A stretch of DNA of 64,000 bases. Source: Limnoperna fortunei (taxonomy: Eukaryota; Mollusca; Bivalvia; Mytilida; Modiolidae). The translations under genes were made by a program, and so were the position numbers. The notes beneath the pieces were generated by a model that saw only the letters and a list, made by a program, of their open reading frames with translations, did not search any database and had not been told where the DNA came from. Position 1 is the stretch's first letter; each line of letters begins with the position of its first letter. The stretch lies in the NCBI GenBank assembly GCA_944474755.1, contig OX104113.1, positions 54,642,074-54,706,073 of the forward strand, in the 5' to 3' direction. Of this stretch, positions 54,861 to 64,000 are shown piece after piece.

Positions 54861-57277
54861 GTATGTCACTAACATGTTATAAGTGTTAATGAAACCATTT
54901 ATGTACAAAATCACCGTTTACAAGAATTAATTATATTACTTTTAATATTCATTTCCACAGTTACAATAATGGCAATATCGATACATTTATATCCTTACAG
55001 ACAATACAGTGCTAATTATAGAAGGTACAGCTAGGATATAAGATATTTTATTTGCAAATCACTGCGCCTAATACAGAGCATATTAATCATAAAGATGTAC
55101 AATGAAGTAAAGTTAAGAGAAATAAGTAAACTTGTAGCATTTGTTTGATTGGTAAAATTATAATGAAATAATAATTATATATACTAGTAATGCACATAAT
55201 GATATAAACCAATGAGTAAAATAAATAAAGTAAACTAAATGACAGCAAAGAGCTATAAGTTATAACCCACAATATACTTCTTGGGGGAAGCACACTATGA
55301 TCCTATAGTTATTCATTTATTATTTGGTTTCTAATATTAAAAAAGGTTGATGTTATTTTAAATAATAATTTTTTAAATCATCATCTTCTGCCGACATGAG
55401 CCAAATAAATTTTTGTCAGGAAGACCTTTAAACATTCTTATATCTTTTGGATATAGAGTTGAAAAAGTCTTTAGGTTCATTTTCATTTTTATATAATTAG
55501 TAAAAAAGTGTAATTCGTCTGCAAGATTTGAATTACAAACTTTACATACACGGTCTTTAACTTATAATCCTGTATATCTTTTTCAATACTAAGGTCATGG
55601 TCTTTTATTTTTAATTTTGCTCATATTTGGCGTTGTGATTAATTTCCAATACAAAAAGGTACTTTTCAATTGCAAATTTAGATTTAAAAAGTCTGTAGTT
55701 TCTAAGTTTATTCCCCCTTTTGACGATCTTTCATCATTGTAAAGGTTCTCTTTCCAAATAGTAAAAAAAAATTCTGTAACAGCTGTTTTAATTCTTTTAA
55801 TTATATAATTGACTTTAAAATGTGAATGATTATTAAAAATATAATCTAATTTCAAGAATTTAAATATATCTTTTATACATCTAACCCAAGATCCTTTTTT
55901 ATTATTTGACATTTCTGCACTTAGTTTAAATGCTTCATTTAGTAGGTGTTTGAAGCAGTTTCTAGTTTAGTAATATGACACCAATATTTACTTAAATTTA
56001 TCAATATAGAAAATAAAATGGGCATATTTCCTAATTCTCGTCTACATGCATTGTTAAAGGATTTGGTTCTCACACCAAGAATTGTTTTACAAAATTGAGT
56101 ATGTAATTTTTCTAGAATATTTGAATCTATCTCCTTTTTTAAATATATTTCTTTAAATTATTTTGTTTTAATGAGGAAAAAGTTCCCAAGACATCTGAGC
56201 CTATAGGTTTAATTGTGTGGTTAAATATGTGAAGCATAACTTTAGGATTTGGAGTTATGTTTGGAAAAGTTTTTCTTAGTTTCAAAAGTGCCTTAAATCC
56301 TTTATTGTTAAGTTCCTTATTTCTCGGATGGTTAATGAACCCGATGGTGTAAAAACAATGCCTAAATACTTGTATTTTTTGGACATTTTCCAGTAATTAA
56401 TCATTATATATCTTATTTTTACATTGCTCTTATGGCTAGGTTTGTTGAATACCATTACTTTTGTTTTTCTTATTGTGTTGTTCATTTCCCAATCATAGGA
56501 GAACACATTTAAAGATTAAACACAATTTTGTATACCCTTTTCTGTAAATGACAGTAATACTACATCATCTGCATACATTAATGCATTTAATTTATTTAAA
56601 TTTAAAAGTACTGGGTCTCATGAATATTTATAATATTCTGTAAAATCATTCATATAAATGTTAAATAAGGTAGGGCTTAGGTTATCGCCTTGCCGTACAC
56701 ATATTCCACAGTCAAAGAAATCTGATCTTACATAATCTACTTTAACACAGGCCTGAGATTTTTCATACATACTTTAAATGATATTGTAGAAATTTGATCC
56801 TACTCCTAATGATTTTAGTTTCTATAAAAGATGAGCATGAGACATGGAGTCAAATGCCTTCATAAAATCGACAAAGCAGGCATATATTGGTTTATTATTT
56901 TCTTTTATATATTTTTGTATTAATGTTTGTAAAACAAACATATGATCACTGGTTCGACCCTTCAACAAATCCAATTTGTTCTTTTTCAATATAAATATTC
57001 CTGTCTTTAATAAATTTTGTCAGTCTATTATTTAAAATTTTATTAATAACTTTTCCTATATTATCTCCGATTGCTATTCCTCTATAGTTTAATTGGTCTG
57101 GTTTAGATCCAGATTTATGTAAAGGAGTAATGTAGCTTATACCCCCATGGCTTTAAGTACACATTATGAGAAATAGATTAAATAGTTTTTAGGGCTGTAT
57201 GTAAGTAAATTTAGCTACTTTTAATCATTTCATTAGAAACTTGAGAGAAACCTGTTACCTTTGAATTTTTAATTCTT

Positions 57278-58642
57278 AGCTCACATGGTTCGAAGGTCCA
57301 TGTGATCTTTTGCCATCACTTGGCGTCCGTCGTTCGTCGTCTGTCGTCCGTCGTTCGTCGTCCGTCGTAAACTTTTTCAAAAATCTTCTCCTCTGAAACC
57401 ACTGGGCCAATTCTTTTCAAATACAATCATCCTTAGGGTTCCTAGTTTCAAGTTTGTACCCAGGGTGTTGATCAACAGACAAATATGACCGTTGTTACTA
57501 AAAATAGAACATGGTGGTCAACACAGGTTTTTGATCATTATCTCAAAAATTATAATAGCTATAGAGAAAACCGTTACTTTTGATCAAATTGATCAGCACA
57601 TTAAGGTCTACAATAGTTGCTATTAGTGTGAAGTTGTGTATTGGCTTCTTGTAGGAGTTATTGCCCTTTATTGATGATTTTTGACCAAATTTTTGGTATT
57701 TACAATATAACCTGAAAACTATAAGCGGTAGAGTGAAACTGCAAATGGCAAAAATGATCAGCAATAAAAGCCCTACAATTCACTTGATTGGTCTGAAATT
57801 GTCAGATGACTCCTTATATGAGTTATTGCCCTTAAATGGCAATTTTGTATGAAATTTTCCGTTTTTGTCCTGTAACTTTAAAACTATAACAGCTAGAGTA
57901 AAACTGTAAATAGCAAAAATGATCAGCAATACAAGCCCCACAATTCACTGTTTTAGTCTGAAATTGTCAGATGACTCCTTATAGGAGTGATTGCCCTTAA
58001 ATTGCAATTTTTTATGAAATTTTCCGTTTTTTGTCCTATAACTTGAAAACTATAGCAGCTAGATTGAAACTGTAAATTGCACAAATGATCAGCAATAAAG
58101 GCCCTACAATTCACTTGATTGGTCTGAAATTGTCAGACATCTCCTTAAATAAGTTATTGCCCATAAATTGCAATTTTTTATGAAATTTTCAGTTTTTGTC
58201 CTGTAACTTAAAAACTATAGCAGCTAGATTGAAACTGTAAATTGCACAAATGATCAGCAATAGTAGCCCTATAAATGATTGCTTAGTCCAAAATTGCAAG
58301 ATGACTCTTTATAGGAGTTATTGCCCTTTCATTATGAATTTGGACAAATAAACAGTTTTTTAATTATAAATTAGTCTATAACACACCTACTAGTAGAGTA
58401 AAACTGTAAATTTCTAAAGTACCCTAAAGGACAATTCCTACAAACCATTTAATTTTCAGAAATTGTCTGATGGCACATTATAGGAGTTATTGTATTTAAC
58501 TAAAATTTTTGAAGAAATGTTTAGTTTTTGCACAGTAACTAAAAAGCTATAACAACTAGACTGAAACTGTTAATTTCAAAAATTTAAATATAGTCATATG
58601 AATTCCAGGTGAGCGACTACAGGCTCCTGGGAGCCTCTAGTT
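57278..58642 (+). mobile_element. Family A element, copy 2, inserted in the LINE
   Basis: 5' hairpin AGCTCACATGG...CCATGTGATCT (57278-57308), then CGTCCGTCGTTCGTCGTCTG. The body units are about 180-190 bp (ACTATAGCAGCTAGATTGAA, AATGATCAGCAATA, CTCCTTATAGGAGT). The 3' end is CCAGGTGAGC (58606-58615), hairpin GGCTCCTGGGAGCC (58622-58635) and TCTAGTT. The 5' and 3' ends match 6281-10011 while the body has largely diverged. Confidence 0.85.
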
Positions 58643-59372
58643 ATTGCTTTGGTTATTTTGGAATTTTTAATTTTATAGTCTAGTTCGTTAACAATTTTAT
58701 CATTTTCTAATGCTTTTAGTTTTTCGACGATCAATTGATCCTGGTTCTGAACTATGCGAGTATTAAGCGTTTTAAATTATTTAAACCAATCATCTACATA
58801 AATGTTTGACTCTGCTTTGTTTAAATTACTTCATTTTTAGTTGATCTAAAAGTGCCCAATACGTTTTAGGATTTTTCTCATGTAATGCTTCTAATTGTTC
58901 AATACGGTTTTGCTTATATTTTCTCATTTTTGTACTTCTAATTTGTCTGGTTTTTCAGATTTTTAAGAGCCCCGAACAATGGGATCTTTGTTATATTGTC
59001 TAATACAACTGATTTATGATCAAGATCTTTTTCCGTGTTTTTAAATCACTATCATACCAGGGATTTTTCTTTTTACGTTTTTGATAAGAGTTTTAATTTT
59101 TTTTCTTATTTTAAGTATTCTTTTTTCTGCAGAGATCTATATATTGTTAAGGTCTTCAGCAGCAGTGTTAATACTGTCAGAGTCATATGATTATTAATAA
59201 ATCTATCTATCAGAGATTGTGAAACATTCGAAATCAATTCAGTTTGAAATTTTAATGTGGAGTTTTCATCCCAGATAAATTTCTGGCATGTCCACAACTG
59301 AAGAAAGTTTCTTTTTCAGTATTTAGAGAGCATTTAATCAAACAATCAGTTTGGAAATGATCAGAAAGATAA

Positions 59373-61151
59373 GCTAATTTGCTGCCCGCGAAGAGCGGTG
59401 AGCTCTACGGCAATTACGTGTCATGTGATCAAAATGAAATCAAGTGATCAAAATCTGCTTAATGCTGATATTGATTTTTTTTTTCGTCCGGAAGTTGATA
59501 TCGTCAAAAACTGGAACAAAGTGAATGAAGAAAAGTACTAAAAATAATGTTAAGAAAGACTTGAAAATACAGTTGACATCTATAAAATATAAATGTTATA
59601 TTTAAAATTTACAACAAACATTTCATACAATTGTTTTGCAATCTCTAAATCGATCTTTAATCAAAGATCTGAAGGTCTTCAAGGGTCGGCTGGGCTGGAA
59701 TACATAAAATGACCATCAAATTTGGGCAATCAATAACTCCTATAGACATATTTGGAAAAATGGCTAAATCGAACTTGACCTCTGTTTTGTTAAATAAACA
59801 AAATATAAAAAATTCAAAGTGGTGTTTAAGTCAGAATGCGAAAGTATTAAACCAGCAAATTCAAATCCTTTTTTTGCATGTTTCGCCTTTATGAGTTTAG
59901 ATAAATTTACAGAGGAAGTAATATATTTTACAGTTTAAAAAATCTCCATTTTCAAAACGTGTACTTTAATTTACCACTTTTGACACCTAACACAATTAGT
60001 AAATTTTATTAAATTGGTATCGTTGGTGACATTTCATTAACATCTGGAGATTGTTTCAAGTCAAACTGCATCCTGATATCAGTGTTAATAAACGTATACG
60101 GATGAATATCTGTACTGTATGACATATTTAAAATCAAGACAATGAAATCAGAATGAAACAATATGATAAAGACAGACATCCACTGTCTTTTAACACTATA
60201 TATACTTTTTAAATTACCCGCCGACATCATTGATGCAATGATATTAATTCAATCCAAACAAAGACTACATATAGAGTTTCTGATCAAAACAAGTAGAACA
60301 TTTTATTTAGAAAATTTTAATTTCATCAAATAATTCAATTCATTGTTAGCAGCTATTTATCTTTATGAGTGTTGCGCAAGATAAAGCGAACTATATTATG
60401 CGGATGGTATGCATTCATTTGCGGTTGTGAGGTTTTTCTATATTCTTCAAATTTTTCATGCCGACGATCGCAATGGGTCTGGCTGATAAATCAGCCGACC
60501 CAAAAACTGACAATCAAATTACACTTCATTTAACGTCACAGTTACATAACCTGGTCTCCTGGTGCAATATTTTTCATTGACGCAAGCTTCACTTCAAATA
60601 TAACACCAGGTCAGGACCTCCGATATAAGCATTTTCATTGGTTGATAATATGACGCCATTTAATATCACATGCACATGTCAATTTTTGTTTAAGCCGGGA
60701 ATACATTTTTTTATCAAATTTAAATATAAATTACTTTATAACTTTACGTTTAAATTTTGAAATCTCAATGTAAACTCAGCTAAGAAATGTAAACAATGAA
60801 CGTCATAAAGAGAATGACGTCACAATACGTTCGGTCTACTTGAACTTATCTGTATTACAAAATGGTTAGTCTAGAGAATGCCCGAACGTCAAATTTCAAC
60901 GCTCTCACCGTTGAAATCTAATGCTCATGACCTGACGTTATATCCGAAGGCCGCTTAGGCTAAAGAGGATATCATCGTCAGGGTACCAGAATACACAGTT
61001 ACAAAGAAAGACGTCACGTGACTACTGGAATTTAGAGGCACTTTTAGGGTCATAGGAAGTAACGTCAATTATGAAATGCACATTATATATTGATAATTAA
61101 TGACTATATTGTCTGTGCTCGCATTTTGGCAATGCCTACTCCATATTAAGT
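59373..61151. mobile_element. Unclassified 1.8 kb insertion in the LINE endonuclease
   Basis: The LINE reading breaks between YFKVNN (about 61155) and AYLSDHFQ (about 59372), so the DNA between is extra. TAA occurs at both junctions (59373 and 61152), possibly a 3-bp target duplication. Inside are a perfect hairpin GGCTGAT-AA-ATCAGCC (60481-60496), an inverted pair GGGTCGGCTG/CAGCCGACCC (about 59684 and 60490), and several ACGTCA words (60531-61070). No transposase or terminal inverted repeat was recognised, so more than one insertion is possible. Confidence 0.45.
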
Positions 61152-61800
61152 TGTTAACTTTAAAATAAACAACTGAAGAGAGCATATCTTTAGATATTAA
61201 CATATAATCCACTGTGCTTCATGTACTGCCCATGGGCTGATAACATGTATTGGAGCCTAAAAGATCTCCAAATGTCCTACCATTTAGAATTTTAAATTAC
61301 AGAGATACATAAATCAATGAATTGCTTTCCTCTAGCAGTTAAAATTGTATCCTTATTTAATATTTTTAATAGATTAAGTCAAGTTAATAGTTATAAAAAA
61401 ATGGTACATCTCAATCTGGTCTAAAGTGTTTGCAGTCCTTGCATTCAGATCTCCAGCTAAAAGGATTTTTTAGACTCTGAATAATCTCTAGTACATCATA
61501 GTGTAACTTTTAGAATAACTTGGTTTTTCTGAAGGATCATAAACAAAGCATCTTGAAATCCAAAAAAGTTTTTGTTAAACAACAACCAAATGAAATTATT
61601 AGTACTATAATTAAAAAATCTAACACCTGTTCTTATATTATTTTTCACATTTATTGATAGTCCGCCAGATTTTCCTCTAATGAAATGTACTGGGCTTGAA
61701 AAGTTTTGAAGATGTACAAGAATAGTCATTAAAATTTGACGATATTGCGATATTGGAAAAAAAACCAATATAACACGATTCTGATTGTGCTAGATTTGTA

Positions 61801-62187
61801 ATAAAATTCTCAATCATTTTCATATTATTGTACTAGTATATGTTATAAATATTATTTCAAATAAAAAGAACTCTATTACTTTCATAAAGAATTTTTAAAA
61901 AGAAATCATGACATTGTCTATCTATTATGTGAGAAGTAATATATATATATTTGTTCCTGATGGTGTAGTATAAGATTAAGTTTTTAAATCTTATTTAAAT
62001 GTGTTTAAACTTGTTAAACTTTACTTAGGAATTGTATATATATAGAAATATTTCTTCAAATTATGTAAAACCACAGACATATCATAGTCATTCTCTCGCC
62101 CATCCATTGTGTTATTTTATTCTAAACCTACTTTCGGGTTAAGCGGAATCCACGTTTGCTGCTAATATCTTGTTGGATATATATTGT
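61801..62187. other. Intron sequence, no feature recognised
   Basis: AT-rich, with a short TA tract near 61940. Possibly the remains of the 5' end of the LINE. Confidence 0.4.
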
Positions 62188-62189
62188 AC

Positions 62190-62828
62190 CAGTCACACTA
62201 CACCGCATAGCGTTAACGGACACCAAACGCAAAGAAAATGCGGCTGAAAGTTATCCGGTGATGAAAAGCATTTCCCGCTGCTGCTCGGTGCTCTCATGAT
62301 CGCTGTACAATGACCGAACGATCAACACACATATACCGGATGAACGACGTACAGTTAACGGACTTCAACGTACTAGTAACGGATTCGTACCGCACAAAAC
62401 GTACACGCAGCTTATGAAGAACTGACAAAACGTTCTTTGAACGTTCGACGAGCGTATTTCCGTTTAACTTACGTTACATCCGCTGCATGTCCGTTAGTAG
62501 TCCGGCCGTAAATCAGGTCCACCGGGAAAGAACGGACTCGAACCGGACAAGTACAGAATAAGGAACGTACGAGTAACGAACAAAACGCATACCAGCGCAT
62601 GGTTACCGTACATCTGACGGACAAATTTATTCGGTGCTGTACGTTCCAAATTTTGAACATGTTCAAAACTTTCCACCGAACGGAACGAACACCGCTGGAC
62701 ATCGCCGGACAAGAAGCGCAAACGCCGCATGATAAACGGAAAAGAAACGCATGCGAACGGGCATGGACGGATAGAAAATTTTGTTATGCGTTGGACGTCA
62801 GTTAAGGCTATACGGTGTAGTGTGACTG
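62190..62828. mobile_element. CpG-rich TIR element (about 640 bp)
   Basis: The left end CAGTCACACTACACCGCATA (62190) and the reverse complement of the right end, CAGTCACACTACACCGTATA, continue alike for about 38 bp (AGC.TTAAC.GAC). TA is present one base outside each end (62188-62189, 62830-62831), which fits a Tc1/mariner-type target, but this is not proven. The interior is full of CG and ACGT words (AACGTACACG, TAACGGACTTCAACG) unlike the surrounding sequence. The open frames inside (62469-62805) have no recognised domain. Confidence 0.8.
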
Positions 62829-62859
62829 ATACTTGTATATCTTACTAGCCAAGCAGTAG

Positions 62860-63064
62860 CATCCTCACAAGTCAGGGTTTCTGTCCACATGGGTCCACTT
62901 TCGTGGACACAGCAAACAAGTCAATTTCTAACAAAATTGTTAGTATAAAAGTCCCATTACTATTACCGTGAACACAGAAACACTAGCATCCTCACAAGTC
63001 ATGGTTTCTGTGTTCACATGTGTCCAGACACATGTGAACACAGAAACCCTGAATTGTGAGGATC
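62860..63064. mobile_element. 205-bp MITE with 8-bp target duplication
   Basis: Flanked by the exact direct repeat AGCAGTAG (62852-62859 and 63065-63072). Outer inverted repeats are ATCCTCACAAGTCAGGGTTT then CTGT (62861) and the inverse of ACAGAAACCCTGAATTGTGA then GGAT (to 63063). A second copy of the left arm at 62988 makes the right half an almost perfect 37-bp-arm palindrome with a 2-nt loop (62988-63063, two mismatches). The 8-bp duplication fits hAT-like mobilisation. Confidence 0.88.
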
Positions 63065-63072
63065 AGCAGTAG

Positions 63073-64000
63073 AGGCTCCATGAATATTACATTTAACCTG
63101 TTTTAGAAATTCCGATTTTAATATATTCCTGATTTTTTTTTTGGCTTAACAGATTCATTTGACTATAACACTGTATCCCACCGGATGAAACCCATATTTA
63201 CCAACAGCGGGAGACAATAGGTTTAAATAACCTTATTTACATGAACTAGACGGGAAACAACCTTATTGTTCCTGTTAGTTATCTTGTTGCACCGAACTAC
63301 ACGGGAAACTAGTTGCATTTTAGACTAATTAGGCTTTCATTTTTGATATTGAGCATATTGTTCTCTTCAAATTTGTAAAAAAAAACAAGTGTCAAACGTT
63401 GCATTAACAAAAACCAAGGATGAAATAAAGGATGCTTCAACAGAAAGCTTGCCGAATTTTGATATGTATACATTCTTTAAGTGACAATCATGCACAGGTC
63501 AGCATTATATGCTTATGTCTTTTAATATCTTTTTTATGGACAGCTGATATATATTTCCTTAATGAAGGAATAAGAATATTTATTATAGTATGTCTGAGGC
63601 TCATAATAATAATAAATAATACTAACTTAATTCTAAGTCAATTTGATCGTTTTTGAATTTATAACCTTCATGTAGGAAAATAATTCGCCTTTTTAAAAAT
63701 TCACAGATTTTTAATTTTTATTTTGTATCAATGTTTACACATCGTTTTAATAATTGACATATACTTGGGTACTACGTCATATGTATCCTTCTCTTTTGGA
63801 TGAATAAATGCAGCAACAAAACATTTAGGACATAATACAATAAAACATTTATATTGGTACAAATTTTACATCGGGTCCTAGAGAATATCTTGGCACAAAT
63901 AAATCGTATAGTCAAATGTATCTATACTCATAAATATTAATTACTGTTTCTTTTTTGGGGAAGTTATCAACCTAATCACGTGATTTACTCATTTATATAG
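63073..64000. other. ABCC4-like intron sequence, no feature recognised
   Basis: AT-rich to the window end. AATAATAATAAATAATA at about 63604-63620 is a small microsatellite. No exon with ABCC similarity was found. Confidence 0.5.

Larger units (their letters stand above)
55290..61800 (-). pseudogene. LINE retrotransposon with endonuclease and RT, broken by two insertions
   Basis: Read on the minus strand. Endonuclease pieces include SGGLSINVKNNIRTGVRFFN (about 61670-61600), LAGDLNARTANTLDQ (about 61460-61410), LNGRTFGDLLGSN and CYQPMGST (about 61300-61220), and LSDHFQTDCLIK (59380-59340). The linker continues to KNSKITKAI (about 58650). RT pieces include KNSKVTGFSQVSNEMIKS (about 57260), GSKPDQLNYRGIAIGD (57120-57070), YACFVDFMKAFDSM (motif A, about 56890), CGICVRQGDNLSPTL (about 56710-56670) and LMYADDVVLLSF (motif C, about 56580-56545). 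Then come WEMNNTIRKTKVMVFNK and a C-terminal CKVCNSNLADELHFF. Stops and frameshifts are frequent. Confidence 0.88.

Noticed and set aside
62469..62805. Overlapping open frames of 68-78 codons on both strands
   Set aside because: They lie inside a non-coding TIR element; frames are open because of its unusual CG-rich composition.
54861..64000. Further ABCC4-like exons
   Set aside because: I looked for the segment that follows the WEKPF exon in ABCC transporters and for the Walker motifs in all frames and saw none; the interval is LINE and other repeats.

Overview
This looks like a bivalve mollusc nuclear genome window. It is AT-rich, has short exons with GT/AG introns, and is saturated with short repeats: tRNA-derived SINEs, LINE remnants, TIR elements, and tandem-core elements carrying CTGTCCGTCCGTCC-type segments. 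The bivalve assignment is my inference from the repeats; I cannot name the species.

Two protein-coding genes are supported, both on the + strand. The first is the 3' part of INTS6 (Integrator complex subunit 6): eight exons between 1102 and 32003 give an in-frame 401-residue C-terminal portion ending in the conserved INTS6 C-terminal domain. The VWA half lies left of the window. The second is the 5' part of an ABCC4/MRP4-like ABC transporter: seven exons between 47373 and 54860 give about 300 residues of the first transmembrane domain. The rest of the gene lies right of the window.

Almost everything else is repeat. The INTS6 introns hold elements of 0.2 to 6.2 kb, several nested: a TA-flanked MITE splits a pogo-like transposase pseudogene at 10.6-12.3 kb, and a 6.2 kb satellite-cored element sits inside another repeat at 17.0-23.8 kb. 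Between the genes are a hAT-like element inside the presumptive INTS6 3'UTR, a 367-bp near-identical duplication, a LINE RT remnant, SINEs, a perfect 42-bp inverted repeat and a 23-bp minisatellite of about 1 kb. The last ABCC4 intron visible here contains a minus-strand LINE (endonuclease plus RT) broken by two later insertions, then two TIR elements side by side.

The most interesting pattern is structural. Six unrelated-sequence repeat families share one plan: a 5' hairpin whose first 6-10 nt recur inverted near the 3' end, a body usually built of tandem repeats, and a different short perfect hairpin about 10 nt from the 3' end. In three of the families a single 5' end is followed by two 3' ends in tandem. 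This resembles Helentron-associated (HINE) non-autonomous rolling-circle elements. I saw no new gene system. No tRNA, rRNA or CRISPR locus is supported.
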